From positions 1 to 64,000 of the forward strand of contig NZ_CP046457.1 of assembly GCF_009734445.1 (NCBI RefSeq): a DNA stretch of 64,000 nt, written 5' to 3'. The notes under the pieces were generated by a model. It searched no databases and was not told the DNA's origin. It worked only from the letters and a program-made list of their open reading frames with translations. Of the stretch, positions 25,113-35,026 are shown in pieces (within the stretch, counting starts at the first letter, position 1; each line of letters opens with the position of its first letter). The position numbers and the translations under genes were made by a program. The DNA is from Candidatus Syntrophocurvum alkaliphilum. GTDB lineage: Bacteria; Bacillota; Syntrophomonadia; Syntrophomonadales; Syntrophomonadaceae.

Positions 25113-26066
25113 TTAATTTCTAATTACTATAAAAATGATATACCCAATATATGTTAAAGTTAAGATAATACCTTCTATTCTGTCTATTTTTCTACCTGTA
25201 ATTGCAAATATATAGGTTATAGTTGTTATGATAAGTAATATTGAAAAATCTACATATAGTTTACTGTCTACTTCAATAGGATTGATAACTGCTGAAATTC
25301 CTAAAACAAATAATATATTAAAAAGTCCCGAACCTATTATGTTACCCATAGCTATATCAATTTTCTCTTTTATTGATGCTATTGCAGCTATAACAAGCTC
25401 TGGCAATGATGTTCCTAATGAGACTATTGTAAGTCCAACTAAAGTTTCACTTATTCCCCAAGCTAAAGCTATGTTTGTAGCTGATTTAACTACTAAGTCC
25501 CCGCCTAAGATAATCGCTACCAAACCAATTATAAAAAAAAGAATACTTTTTGGTAGTGTCATTGTCTTTATTTCATCTACTTCTTCTTCTGTTTCCTTGG
25601 ACATGAATGCTAGTTCTACAAGATAAAATATAAATATACCTAGTCCTAATAGCAGTATCAAGCCGTCTGCTCTTGATATAAGATTTTGGGGTTGTCCACC
25701 TAAGTAAACATCTAAAGACAAGAGAAACATTAAAGCGGTGGCATATATAGATAATGGGAATTCTTTTATAACTGTTGTTTTTTTAATTTTAATTGCCCTT
25801 ATAGTAGACGCTACACCTACAGCAAGAAGAAGGTTAAACATATTTGAACCTATTACATTTCCTAAAACAAGGTCACCAGAACCTTGTAGCGAAGCATTTA
25901 TGCATATGGCGGCTTCTGGTGCACTAGTGCCGAAAGCTACAATGGTAAGCCCAATTAATAGAGGAGGTACATTAGTTATTTTAGCTATTGAAGATGCACC
26001 ATCAACAAAAATATCCGCTCCTTTAATTAAAAGAACAAACCCTATAATTAATAAAATATAGTCCAT
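25113..26066 (-). CDS. CaCA-family Na+/Ca2+ (or K+/Ca2+) antiporter
   Basis: 317 residues with about ten transmembrane helices in two inverted halves. The alpha-repeats carry the ion-coordinating motifs GLTIVAFGTSAPEAAI (about 40-55) and GLTIVSLGTSLPELVI (about 205-220), with GNVIGSNMFN and GNIIGSGLFN following each. The family (YrbG-like) exchanges Ca2+ for Na+ or H+ across the membrane. AAAGGTGA lies about 9 nt before the ATG. Transcription runs toward the terminator-rich DNA of the orphan riboswitch, so the two are convergent. No partner gene. Confidence 0.88.
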   Translation of the reverse strand: MDYILLIIGFVLLIKGADIFVDGASSIAKITNVPPLLIGLTIVAFGTSAPEAAICINASLQGSGDLVLGNVIGSNMFNLLLAVGVASTIRAIKIKKTTVIKEFPLSIYATALMFLLSLDVYLGGQPQNLISRADGLILLLGLGIFIFYLVELAFMSKETEEEVDEIKTMTLPKSILFFIIGLVAIILGGDLVVKSATNIALAWGISETLVGLTIVSLGTSLPELVIAAIASIKEKIDIAMGNIIGSGLFNILFVLGISAVINPIEVDSKLYVDFSILLIITTITYIFAITGRKIDRIEGIILTLTYIGYIIFIVIRN

Positions 26067-26346
26067 TTATTTATTTCACCTTTATAAATTATTTGCAATG
26101 TTGCTATAGGGGTTATAACAATAGGGCTTAGATTAGGCACTATTATTTAAAGCCTATATACTATTGTGCATGCTTTTCTTTATAATCATGTATAAATTTT
26201 TTATTTCTGCTGACTTTAGATTATTATCTTATTTTTTTATGTATTTACTATAAATTTAAAGCTTACCAGCAATTACACAATAAAAAAAATCTTTCAATAA
26301 CTACAGGTATTTACCTAATAAACTTATAAGAAAAAAATAGTAAAAG

Positions 26347-26377
26347 GCGCAACTACTAATAGTTGCGCTATCTTTTT
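26347..26377 (+). terminator. Terminator upstream of aor operon
   Basis: 9-bp stem GCGCAACTA / TAGTTGCGC and a TCTTTTT tail. There is no plus-strand gene before it for 1.7 kb, so it either insulates the aor promoter or ends an unannotated plus-strand transcript. Confidence 0.75.
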
Positions 26378-26383
26378 GATTTA

Positions 26384-26452
26384 TTGTCCCACTGGGACAA
26401 CTTATAATCGCCCATGTACATACTTGTCCCGAAACAAAAAAGTTATTATTAT
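26384..26452 (+). promoter_or_regulatory. aor promoter with TTGTCCC operator-like repeats
   Basis: TTGTCCC at 26384 and its inverse GGGACAA at 26394 form a 7-3-7 palindrome; a third TTGTCCC at 26424 provides the -35 (TTGTCC), followed 17 bp later by TATTAT (26447-26452). The repeats are 40 bp apart, about four helical turns. A repressor or activator site is likely. The leader to the ferredoxin is about 70 nt. Confidence 0.5.
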
Positions 26453-26529
26453 ATGAACTAAAGAAATTAAAAAGTCAATTGAAGTTATTGGTTTATTAAT
26501 TATTGGACTAATTGTTGGAGGGAATTTTA

Positions 26530-26937
26530 ATGGCTAAAGTATTGAAAACCCAGGAAATGGAGAGGTGTATTGCATGTTATTCGTGTATGCAGGCATGTGC
26601 AAGGGAAGTTAAGAAAAGCTTTTCACTGCAATATGCTGCTATACGTATTAAAACTAGAGGAGGACTACAAAGTAAGCTTATAGCAGATATTTGTAGAGGA
26701 TGTACTAATCCGCCATGTGCTGAAAGCTGTAGTTTTCAAGCTTTAGTACCACGGAAAGGTGGAGGAGTTAAGCTTATAGAGGATAAATGTACAGGATGTG
26801 AAAAGTGTATTCCTGCTTGTCCTATTGGATACATAAAACTAGATCCTACAAGTGAGAAAATTATTATGTGTATTCATTGTGGTATATGTGCTAAGTATTG
26901 TCCACATGAAATTATTAAACTTAAGGAAGTGAGATAA
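26530..26937 (+). CDS. Polyferredoxin partner of AOR (four 4Fe-4S clusters)
   Basis: 135 residues from ATG 26530, preceded by GGAGGG at 7 nt; an upstream TTG frame start is not needed. Sixteen Cys fall in four groups: CIACYSCMQAC, CRGCTNPPCAESC, CTGCEKCIPAC and CIHCGICAKYC, as in HycB/FdhB-type electron-transfer subunits. It ends directly at the aor ATG with no gap, so the pair is translationally coupled, and it is the likely electron carrier subunit between AOR and ferredoxin or another acceptor. Cytoplasmic; no Tat or Sec signal. Confidence 0.88.
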   Translation: MAKVLKTQEMERCIACYSCMQACAREVKKSFSLQYAAIRIKTRGGLQSKLIADICRGCTNPPCAESCSFQALVPRKGGGVKLIEDKCTGCEKCIPACPIGYIKLDPTSEKIIMCIHCGICAKYCPHEIIKLKEVR

Positions 26938-28698
26938 ATGTTTAATCGAGAATATATACGAGTTTTATATATAGATCTTAGTACTAGAACTTTTGACATC
27001 AAAGATAGAGCTGATCTTTCATTGTATTTAGGTGGAGTGGGAATAGCTTCCAAACTATTAGATGAAGAACTACAGTATGATCTAAGTCCATTGGATGTAG
27101 AACAGCCCATTATTTTTGCTATTGGTGCTTTATCTACTATATATCCAGTAGTAACAAAAACTGTATGTATGTTTAGGTCACCTTTGACAGGTAATTTAGG
27201 TGAAAGTTATGCTGGCGGTCGTTTAGCTATGTCTATGCTCTATTCAGGTTATGATGCCATTGTTATAAAAGGTCAAGCTAATCGTCCCGTTTATCTTTCT
27301 ATAGGATCACGCCATGTAGAAATAAAAAATGCAGACCCAATTTGGGGTACCACTACTGAAGAATCAGCGCGATATCTCCGAGAAATGGAAGAAGGTAGGG
27401 GGTTAAGGTCCATTGTTAGAATAGGTCAAGCAGGAGAAAGCCAAATTCGATTTGCTAACCTAAATGTAGATACTTATAGACACTTTGGCAGACTAGGAGC
27501 TGGTGCAGTATTTGGAAGCAAAAACTTAAAAGCACTGGTGATAAATGGAGAAAATAATTATCCTATTCCTAAAGAAAACTTTAAGAATTATCGTAAGATG
27601 TATAAGGAAATCTATGACAAAGTAGTTAATACTGAAATTATGGAAAAGTATCATGACTTAGGAACTCCTGTGAATGTAAAACAACTAAATGATAAACAAG
27701 GATTACCAACACGCAATCTTACTTCAGGTAGTTTTGAATATGCAGATGAATTATCAGGTGAATCGTTTGCTAAAGAGCGTTTAGTACGAAAGCTAGCATG
27801 TGTAGCATGTCCGGTTGGATGTATTCACATAGGGCAGTATAGGCGTATGTTTGCAGATCGTAGCCATGAATATGAAACATTAAATGTAAGTTATGATTAT
27901 GAATTGATTTTTGCTCTAGGAAGTTTTATAGGTATTAGCAGTAAAGATGAGTTTTTTGAATTGCTAGAAAAAGTAGAGGCATATGGTATGGATGTTATTA
28001 CTATGGGAGTACTATTAGGTTGGCTAACTGAAGCTTATAAAAATGGCTTAATAAAAGAAGAAGATTTAGGAACACATTTAGAGTTTGGTTATACTGAAGG
28101 ATATTCAAAGGTTTTAGAAGGCCTAATTAGTGCTCGTAATGAATTGTATCAAACCCTAGCATTAGGAACTGAAGCAGCAGCAGATGAGTATGGTGGTAAA
28201 GAGTATGCGATGACTTTAGGAAAACACGAAATGACCGGCTACCATACTGGTTATGGGGCGGTTTTAGGACAAGCAGTCGGGACACGTCATTCTCACCTAG
28301 ATAATGCTGGTTATGCAGTAGATCAGACAGTTGATGTTAAAGAAAAAGATAAGTTTGTAGATGCAATTTTTCAAGAAGAAATTACAAGATGTCTATCTAA
28401 TAGCTTGGTGATATGCCTTTTTGCTCGAAATGTATATGATTTAGAAACAACAGTTAGAGCATTTAATGCTATAGGAATTAATAAAAGTGAGGATGAGCTA
28501 AAAGATATCGCTGAAAGGATTTATGCTTTAAAACTAGAAATTAAACGAAAAATGGGATTTGATTTTAAGTCACTTCGCTTCCCTAAAAGATTTTTCGAAA
28601 CACCTTATAGATATGGAAAAATGGATGAAGAAGTTATGCAAGATCTCTTATCTAGATATATAGCAAAAGTGGAAAGTTTAGTGGCAAAAAACGCTTAA
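26938..28698 (+). CDS. aor: Tungsten aldehyde ferredoxin oxidoreductase
   Basis: 586 residues. AOR family signatures run through the protein: the N-terminal domain binding the bis-tungstopterin (SPLTGNLGESYAGGRLA, YSGYDAIVIKG, HFGRLGAGAVFGSKNLKA) and the domain holding a single 4Fe-4S cluster with C288, C291, C295 (CVACPVGC) and C493. The enzyme interconverts aldehydes and carboxylic acids with low-potential electrons; related family members act on other aldehydes or on aromatic rings (benzoyl-CoA reductase BamB). Coupling to a four-cluster ferredoxin resembles the AOR/BamBC style. The tungsten would come through tupABC. A strong terminator follows. Confidence 0.9.
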   Translation: MFNREYIRVLYIDLSTRTFDIKDRADLSLYLGGVGIASKLLDEELQYDLSPLDVEQPIIFAIGALSTIYPVVTKTVCMFRSPLTGNLGESYAGGRLAMSMLYSGYDAIVIKGQANRPVYLSIGSRHVEIKNADPIWGTTTEESARYLREMEEGRGLRSIVRIGQAGESQIRFANLNVDTYRHFGRLGAGAVFGSKNLKALVINGENNYPIPKENFKNYRKMYKEIYDKVVNTEIMEKYHDLGTPVNVKQLNDKQGLPTRNLTSGSFEYADELSGESFAKERLVRKLACVACPVGCIHIGQYRRMFADRSHEYETLNVSYDYELIFALGSFIGISSKDEFFELLEKVEAYGMDVITMGVLLGWLTEAYKNGLIKEEDLGTHLEFGYTEGYSKVLEGLISARNELYQTLALGTEAAADEYGGKEYAMTLGKHEMTGYHTGYGAVLGQAVGTRHSHLDNAGYAVDQTVDVKEKDKFVDAIFQEEITRCLSNSLVICLFARNVYDLETTVRAFNAIGINKSEDELKDIAERIYALKLEIKRKMGFDFKSLRFPKRFFETPYRYGKMDEEVMQDLLSRYIAKVESLVAKNA

Positions 28699-28723
28699 TT
28701 CTAGGAAGCTGAAAGCTTGTTAT

Positions 28724-28766
28724 CTCCGCTATCAGTAATTATGCTGATAGCGGAGCTTTATTTTTT
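28724..28766. terminator. Bidirectional terminator between aor and catalase
   Basis: 12-bp perfect stem CTCCGCTATCAG with its complement and a T run, between convergent genes. Confidence 0.85.
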
Positions 28767-28777
28767 AAAAGGATTAT

Positions 28778-30916
28778 CTAAGCTGGTACCATTTCATTTT
28801 CAACTTCGCGTGTCCAATGACGATGTTCTGCGATGGAGTTTACAAACTCTTGACTAAAGTTAGTCATATCATTTTCATTGCGAATAGTTACCACACCAAG
28901 GTGTGTTACTAATTCTCCTTCAGTATCAGGACCAGCTATCTTTGTACTTTGAATTTGTGAAGCTACAAGTAAATCAACTCCTTCATTAGTTGCACCTATT
29001 GCTTTGCAATGCTTATATGCTTCATTAATAAAATTAAGTGCATCACCGTGAGTTAGCAAAGTCTCAATACTTTGTTGTCCTCCTCCAACATATACTGCAT
29101 CGTACATAATTGACCCAGTTGTAAGATAGTTTTTATCAACTTCTATTGCATTGCCATTTGAACATGTAATCGTTCCTTGATATTTGCTAACTATTTCAGA
29201 ATTTACTCCTGCTTTTTTTAATTCCTCTATAACTTGAATTATTTCTGAATAGTTAAAACCGTTCTCTACTAAAATGCCAACCCACCGAGTTTGTGGACTC
29301 TTAACAGTATTTTCTTGACTAACAGCAGGTGATGAATCGGTTACATCACTACCTGAGGAAAGAGGCGGTGCAGTTACCCCAACACCTTCAGCTATTTGTG
29401 CAGCTAAATTTTCATTTACATTGCTAAACATATTAACTACTAGTTGCCTAATCTGCTTATTTTTAACCCCACCAATTTCGAAGTGAAATGCATCTACAAT
29501 ATGCTGTTTTTCTGCATCTGACATACTGTTCCAAAAAAGTTTTGCTTGGCTATAATGATCATTAAAGCTCTTATTTCGTTCTCGAATTTTTCGTCCATCA
29601 ACTTTTTCTGTATAATGCACATAACCGTTTTCCTCATCTGGTGTAGGGTGTGGTGCATTAGATTGTAAAAAGTTTGGTGAATAACTTACGGGGCCTTTAT
29701 CTATAGTCATACGGTGATAACCATCTCGTTGATTATTGTGTACTTGTGCAAGTGAACGATTGATAGGAATTTCATGAAAATTAGGACCACCTAAACGAAT
29801 TAATTGGGTATCTAAATAAGAAAATAGCCGCCCTTGCAATAATGGATCATTTGTAAAGTCAATTCCGGGTACTACATGGCCCGCATGGAAAGCTACTTGT
29901 TCAGTTTCAGCAAAAAAGTTATCAACATTTCGGTTTAATGTCATTTTGCCTATACGTTTAACAGGGACAATTTCCTCAGGCCAAAACTTAGTAGCATCAA
30001 GAATATCAAAATCAAATTCAAATTCGTCCTCTTCTTCTATCATTTGTACACCAAGTTCAAATTCAGGATATTCACCCATTTCTATTGCTCTCCAAAGATC
30101 ACGACGATGAAAGTCGGGGTCTTTACCACCTAGTTTTTGTGCCTCATCCCATACAAGTGAATGCACACCAAGCAAAGGCTTCCAATGAAATTTTACAAAA
30201 CGTCCTTTACCTTGTTCATTAACAAATCTAAATGTGTTTACTCCAAAACCCTCCATCATGCGGAAACTTCTTGGAATAGCCCTATCTGATAATAACCACA
30301 TAACCATATGAGCTAATTCAGGTGTACTAACTACGAAATCCCAAAAAGTATCATGGGCTGCTGATGCTTGGGGTATTTCATTATTGGGTTCTGGCTTGAT
30401 AGAGTGCACTACATCAGGAAACTTAATTGCATCTTGTATAAAAAATATAGGAATATTATTAGCAACTAAGTCATAATTGCCATCTTCAGTATAAAATTTA
30501 GTAGCAAAACCACGCACATCGCGTACTGTATCAGCTGAGCCACGAGAACCAACTACTGTGGAAAAGCGTACAAATACAGGAGTTTTTACTGAAGGGTCTT
30601 GAAGAAACTTTGCCTTAGTAAATTCATTCATAGGTTCATACACTTGAAAATATCCATGAGCACCAGATCCTCGTGCATGAACAACTCGCTCAGGAATCCT
30701 TTCATGATCAAAATGAGTCATTTTTTCACGAAAATGAAAATCCTCCATTAATGTTGGGCCACGATTTCCTGCTTTAAGTGAGTCATCCGTATTTGATACA
30801 CGTACTCCGTGATTAGTCGTAAGTTTTTGATCTTTGTGATCAACACGAAAATTATCGAGTTGCTCATCTTTTTTACCATCTTTAGCGGCTTTATTTTGTT
30901 TTTGAATTGAATCCAA
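28778..30916 (-). CDS. katE: Large-subunit catalase (HPII type) with DJ-1/PfpI-like C-terminus
   Basis: 712 residues from a TTG with AAAGGA about 10 nt upstream. Clade 2 catalase: distal His80 in [12 protein letters not shown], Asn154 in [11 protein letters not shown], and proximal heme-ligand Tyr368 in [15 protein letters not shown]. After the helical domain (to about 500) a linker leads to a flavodoxin-like DJ-1/PfpI domain (about 545-700: [26 protein letters not shown]). It destroys hydrogen peroxide in the cytoplasm. It is a heme enzyme in what looks like a strict anaerobe and stands alone, so horizontal gain is plausible. An ATTATAAGTGTAATTA stretch upstream vaguely resembles a PerR box. 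Confidence 0.9.
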   Translation of the reverse strand: MDSIQKQNKAAKDGKKDEQLDNFRVDHKDQKLTTNHGVRVSNTDDSLKAGNRGPTLMEDFHFREKMTHFDHERIPERVVHARGSGAHGYFQVYEPMNEFTKAKFLQDPSVKTPVFVRFSTVVGSRGSADTVRDVRGFATKFYTEDGNYDLVANNIPIFFIQDAIKFPDVVHSIKPEPNNEIPQASAAHDTFWDFVVSTPELAHMVMWLLSDRAIPRSFRMMEGFGVNTFRFVNEQGKGRFVKFHWKPLLGVHSLVWDEAQKLGGKDPDFHRRDLWRAIEMGEYPEFELGVQMIEEEDEFEFDFDILDATKFWPEEIVPVKRIGKMTLNRNVDNFFAETEQVAFHAGHVVPGIDFTNDPLLQGRLFSYLDTQLIRLGGPNFHEIPINRSLAQVHNNQRDGYHRMTIDKGPVSYSPNFLQSNAPHPTPDEENGYVHYTEKVDGRKIRERNKSFNDHYSQAKLFWNSMSDAEKQHIVDAFHFEIGGVKNKQIRQLVVNMFSNVNENLAAQIAEGVGVTAPPLSSGSDVTDSSPAVSQENTVKSPQTRWVGILVENGFNYSEIIQVIEELKKAGVNSEIVSKYQGTITCSNGNAIEVDKNYLTTGSIMYDAVYVGGGQQSIETLLTHGDALNFINEAYKHCKAIGATNEGVDLLVASQIQSTKIAGPDTEGELVTHLGVVTIRNENDMTNFSQEFVNSIAEHRHWTREVENEMVPA

Positions 30917-31229
30917 TTTATCTTCATCCTTTCCAAATTATAAGTGTAATTAGTATTTCCTACTTTAGATAAAGTCATTAACGTACTTACTATTTTTTTT
31001 TGATATGGGCGAATCTTTGTTAATTAAAATTTTTAGTTTTAGATAGTGATTATTTATAAAATAACATCCTAAATCGTTATTTATATTGACAAAAAGAAAA
31101 AGTAATATAGTAGGAAAGTTTTGGGGCATTAGTTAAATAAAACGTTTAGAACTAAAAACAACCATGAACTTTTCATACCTTGAAATATTGGGATTAGCTT
31201 TAAATAACATTATATTTTATTAATTTATT

Positions 31230-31276
31230 AACCATGGTACTTACCAGGACAAAACTGGAAAAACCATGGTTTTTTT
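31230..31276 (+). terminator. Orphan plus-strand terminator in a 577-bp gap
   Basis: AACCATGGT at 31230 pairs with ACCATGGTT ending at 31272, followed by T's to 31276. There is no plus-strand gene before it. The gap 30917-31493 otherwise shows no convincing frame; the divergent promoters of katE and the M15 gene must lie here. Confidence 0.5.
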
Positions 31277-31493
31277 AATGAAAAAGTTTATTGTAATAGG
31301 CTTGTACTCTTTGATTTAGAAGCAAAACTTTAAAAAGCAACTTATCAATTTCCATTTATAAACCTACCTATAATTACCTTTGACCCCCATTTGGCGCAAT
31401 ATATAAAATAGTAGATACATTATATTAAGAAAGGAGTGAAACCAGAAACAGCAAATATTTCCAAGTCCAAGCGCTGTAGGGGAGAAAAAAATT

Positions 31494-32786
31494 ATGAGTG
31501 AGGATTTTGTTTTGATAAAGTTGATTAAAAAGTATTATAAGTTAGCAATTATAGCACCTATTATATTATTATTGTTTTTTACTATTGGTTTCTTTTATAT
31601 GGGTGATATACCGACTGTTAAAACTCAAGAAGTTAATGTTGAAAGAACAAGTGCTACCTTAAATGGCATGATAGTAGATGATGGTGGCAAAGAAATAACT
31701 CAATATGGGTTCAGATGGGGGACAAGCAGTGATAATTTACAAGGCAATGAAACTATTAGTGGTAAAATTACCACAGATTCAATCTTTAATGTAAATTTAT
31801 ATGGTTTACAGCCTGGAAATACATACTATTATAAGGCATATGCAGTAAACTCAAAAGGCTCTGGAAATGGAGAAGTAAAGAGCTTTATTGTCCCCGGAAA
31901 TAATCCCCCTGAAGTTTCAATAGACAAGCCGTATGATGGCTACACTGTTACTGAGGGAGATTTAGTTAATATAGCGGCAACAGCTAAAGATGAGTATGAA
32001 ATAGAAGCTATTGAGTTATTTATAAATGATGAATCTAAACTTAAGGAAGAAAGTGATGCTTTATCTTATTCTTGGGATACAAGCGATTTTGAACCTGGAA
32101 CATATAGCATAAAGGTTACTGCTTTTGATGGATTAGATTCTGGTGAAAAAGCTGTAGAAATAATAGTTGAAGAAAAGCCAGTTGTGGAAGAACCAAAACC
32201 AAGTGAACAAACTTCACAATCTAGTAGTAATAATACAAGTAGTTCAACTAGTAGGGAAGCTACATCAACAGTTTCAAGAGGCACAACTGATTATAGTACA
32301 TATAGTCAGGCAAGTAGAGTGAATGGAGCTTTTGGTCAGTTTCATTACCGACACATTGGTGGAGGTAGAATAGAAATAGACCCTGTATGGGTTCAAGAAA
32401 ATATAGTTACAATAACACTACCAGGGCTAAACAGACAAGTTCAAGTTCATAAAGATGCTGCAGACAACTTTATTTATGCATTTACATTAATTAAAAATGG
32501 CACTGCAAACATAAACGGTAGACAAGTACCCCTTCTAAGTCTCATTGACACAATGGATGGGACATGGGTGCCTAGACATGTTAACTGGAATCCTTCAAGA
32601 GGCCTAAGTAATCATTCTTGGGGAACTGCAATTGATATTAATGCAGCGGGCAATTTTAGATATGTTTGTCCAATAAATGAGCCAAATCATCCTAATTTAA
32701 TTTTATGGGAAAAAGCCTTCAAACCAGCTGGATTTAGTTGGGGCAACCGTTTCAATGATGCTATGCATTATGAAATAATTAGATAA
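31494..32786 (+). CDS. Membrane-anchored M15 peptidase with FN3/Ig-like domains
   Basis: 430 residues, AGGGGAG 9 nt before the ATG. A signal anchor (residues 18-36) is followed by a fibronectin-III-like domain (about 40-130), an Ig/cadherin-like domain (about 137-225: NNPPEVSIDKPYDGYTV), a Ser/Thr/Pro-rich wall-spanning linker (230-270) and a C-terminal M15 (VanY-like) domain. Zinc ligands are His374 and Asp381 in LSNHSWGTAIDIN and His425 in AMHYEI. The family cleaves D-Ala-containing peptidoglycan peptides. It acts outside the membrane, held close to the wall by its extended stalk. Terminator and REP copy follow. Confidence 0.85.
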   Translation: MSEDFVLIKLIKKYYKLAIIAPIILLLFFTIGFFYMGDIPTVKTQEVNVERTSATLNGMIVDDGGKEITQYGFRWGTSSDNLQGNETISGKITTDSIFNVNLYGLQPGNTYYYKAYAVNSKGSGNGEVKSFIVPGNNPPEVSIDKPYDGYTVTEGDLVNIAATAKDEYEIEAIELFINDESKLKEESDALSYSWDTSDFEPGTYSIKVTAFDGLDSGEKAVEIIVEEKPVVEEPKPSEQTSQSSSNNTSSSTSREATSTVSRGTTDYSTYSQASRVNGAFGQFHYRHIGGGRIEIDPVWVQENIVTITLPGLNRQVQVHKDAADNFIYAFTLIKNGTANINGRQVPLLSLIDTMDGTWVPRHVNWNPSRGLSNHSWGTAIDINAAGNFRYVCPINEPNHPNLILWEKAFKPAGFSWGNRFNDAMHYEIIR

Positions 32787-32804
32787 AAATCGCAAAACAG
32801 GGCC

Positions 32805-32830
32805 AAAACAGGGGACGGTTCTCTGTTCTA
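32805..32830. repeat. REP-like element, GTTCT subtype
   Basis: AAAACAGGGGACGGTTCT followed by CTGTTCTA, 19 bp after the M15 peptidase stop. Confidence 0.8.
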
Positions 32831-32833
32831 AAA

Positions 32834-32873
32834 AACACTTCGCCGTTAATTGCTAGCAGTGGAGTGTTTTTTT
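32834..32873 (+). terminator. Terminator after M15 peptidase
   Basis: AACACTTCGCC pairs imperfectly with the segment ending GTGGAGTGTT and leads into a T7 run. The remaining DNA to 33100 has no convincing gene; a 26-codon frame at 32874 lacks a ribosome binding site. Confidence 0.6.
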
Positions 32874-33100
32874 ATGCCAAGAGTATTGAAAAGTAAAATT
32901 GTAACTAAAATTCTTAAAGAGAAAAAAATTAGCTTAAGAAAAAATATTTACTAGGAGATAAGGCATTTTCAATGTTATAAATATTAGAATTAGCTTTACA
33001 TCAAAAGATAAAACTACAGTAAAGATGTTAATATATAAAAAGAACCAAAAGATAGTATGCATTTATTAAACAAAATTAGCGTAAATAGATTTATAAGACA

Positions 33101-33127
33101 TAGAACAAAGAACCGTCCCCTGTTCTA
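33101..33127. repeat. REP-like element, GTTCT subtype
   Basis: Perfect-ended palindrome TAGAACAAAGAACCGTCCCC plus TGTTCTA, immediately before the ribosome binding site of the YgiQ-family gene. Confidence 0.85.
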
Positions 33128-33144
33128 TTGATAAAGGAGAAACA

Positions 33145-34944
33145 ATGACTTTTTTACCTATAAATAAGGATGACATGAAAAAACGAGGATGGGATGAACT
33201 AGACATCATTATAGTTAGTGGTGATGCCTATGTTGATCATCCTGCTTGGGCAGCAGCTGTGCTTGGACGGTTTTTAGAAAGTAAAGGATATAAAGTAGGT
33301 ATTATTGCACAGCCTGATTGGACAAGTACTGATGACTTTATGAAGTTAGGAAGACCACGATTATTTTTTGCGGTTACAGCAGGAAATGTGGATTCAATGG
33401 TTAGCCATTATACTGCAGATAAAAAAAAGAGAAATAATGATGTATATTCTCCTGGGGGGGAAGCTGAAAAGCGTCCAGATCGAACCACTATTGTTTATTG
33501 TAACCGGCTACGTGAAGCTTATTCTGGAGTATCAATAGTTATTGGTGGTATAGAAGCAAGTTTAAGAAGATTAGCCCATTATGACTATTGGAGTGATAAA
33601 GTTAGAGGATCTATTTTATTTGATAGCCGTGCTGACCTTTTGGTTTATGGTATGGGTGAATACATATTACTAGATATTGCTAATAGGGTAAATGTAGGAG
33701 AAAAACTATCTAAAATAACCGATATAAAGGGAACATGTTACGGTGCAAAAGAACCACCTGAAAATAGCGCTATTCTTCCTTCACTTGAACAGGTTAAAAA
33801 AAGTACTAAAGCATTTGTTGAAATGACAAAGACTATTTATCACAATACAAACCCATATAATTCTGAAACTTTAGCTCAAGAACATTCAAATCGTTACCTG
33901 ATTCAAAATCCACCTGCTTATCCACTAACTACAGAGCAGTTAGATGCAGTTTATGAATTACCATATCAAAGACTAGGACATCCTATATATGATAATGATG
34001 GTGGAGTTCCAGCACTTGAAAGTGTACAGTTTTCCATAGTTACTCATAGAGGATGCTTTGGTGGATGTGCATTTTGTACTTTAGCATTACACCAAGGAAA
34101 GATAATTCAAAACCGAAGCCCAGAATCTATTATTCGTGAAGCGCAAAGCTTTACTAAACATCCAGACTTTAAAGGTACTATTTCAGACGTAGGTGGTCCT
34201 TCTGCTAATATGTATGGACTTAAAGGAAGAGAAACAAAAAAATGTGAGTCATGTAAACGCCCAAGCTGTATTTATCCAACAGCATGTAAAAATTTAGATA
34301 CAGACCATACCTCTTCAGTTAGCCTTTGGCGTCAGCTCCGAGAAGTAGAACAAATTAATAATATATTTGTAGCATCAGGAATTCGTTATGATTTGCTTTT
34401 AGAAGACAGTTCAAAAAAATACTTATATGACCTATGTGAGCATCATGTAGGTGGTCAGTTGAAAATAGCTCCAGAGCATATAAATAACTATGTTGCATCA
34501 CTTATGCATAAGCCGGGAAAATCAAAGTATTATAAGTTTATGAAGGAGTTTAAAAAGGTAAATAAAGAGCTTGGTAAAAAACAATATTTAATACCATATT
34601 TTATAGCGGCACACCCTGGCTGCAGCAGTAAAGACATGGTGGAACTAGCCGAATTTATAAGAGACCATCTACAATACTATCCCGAACAGGTGCAAAACTT
34701 TACCCCAACACCTATGTCAGTTTCCACCTGTATGTATTACACAGGAATAAACCCCTTAAATGGAAAAAAAGTATCAGTACCAAAAGGTCAAAGAATAAGA
34801 GACAAACAGCGTGCTCTTTTACAATACAAAAACCCAGAAAACTATAAGCTTGTAAAAGAAGCACTACAAGAAATAAAAAGAACAGACTTAATAGGCCCAG
34901 GAAAAAAGGCTTTAATTAGTAAGAAAAGGAACCGTCCCCGTTGA
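33145..34944 (+). CDS. YgiQ-family (UPF0313) radical SAM protein
   Basis: 599 residues, AAAGGAG just upstream. The N-terminal part (IIVSGDAYVDHPAWAAAVLG, YKVGIIAQPDW) is the cobalamin-binding-like region of YgiQ; the radical SAM cluster is C304, C308, C311 (CFGGCAFC), followed by GGPSANMYGL and the extra Cys set CESCKRPSC typical of this family. Its reaction is not established. Length is usual for the family, but the last residues KKRNRPR are encoded by a REP-like element that overlaps the stop, so the natural C-terminus has been replaced or trimmed. Confidence 0.88.
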   Translation: MTFLPINKDDMKKRGWDELDIIIVSGDAYVDHPAWAAAVLGRFLESKGYKVGIIAQPDWTSTDDFMKLGRPRLFFAVTAGNVDSMVSHYTADKKKRNNDVYSPGGEAEKRPDRTTIVYCNRLREAYSGVSIVIGGIEASLRRLAHYDYWSDKVRGSILFDSRADLLVYGMGEYILLDIANRVNVGEKLSKITDIKGTCYGAKEPPENSAILPSLEQVKKSTKAFVEMTKTIYHNTNPYNSETLAQEHSNRYLIQNPPAYPLTTEQLDAVYELPYQRLGHPIYDNDGGVPALESVQFSIVTHRGCFGGCAFCTLALHQGKIIQNRSPESIIREAQSFTKHPDFKGTISDVGGPSANMYGLKGRETKKCESCKRPSCIYPTACKNLDTDHTSSVSLWRQLREVEQINNIFVASGIRYDLLLEDSSKKYLYDLCEHHVGGQLKIAPEHINNYVASLMHKPGKSKYYKFMKEFKKVNKELGKKQYLIPYFIAAHPGCSSKDMVELAEFIRDHLQYYPEQVQNFTPTPMSVSTCMYYTGINPLNGKKVSVPKGQRIRDKQRALLQYKNPENYKLVKEALQEIKRTDLIGPGKKALISKKRNRPR

Positions 34945-34947
34945 CTC
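34923..34947. repeat. REP-like element overlapping the YgiQ stop codon
   Basis: GAAAAGGAACCGTCCCCG plus TTGACTC; its TGA is the stop of the upstream gene. Confidence 0.8.
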
Positions 34948-34966
34948 ATAAATTTTTTGTATTTAT

Positions 34967-34995
34967 TTGATAAAAATGTTTATAATTTATACTAT
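34967..34995 (+). promoter_or_regulatory. Promoter of hemolysin III-like gene
   Basis: TTGATA, 17-bp spacer, TACTAT, about 30 bp before the start codon. Confidence 0.5.
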
Positions 34996-35026
34996 ATAGA
35001 CTTACTATTAAGAAAGGATTAATAAA

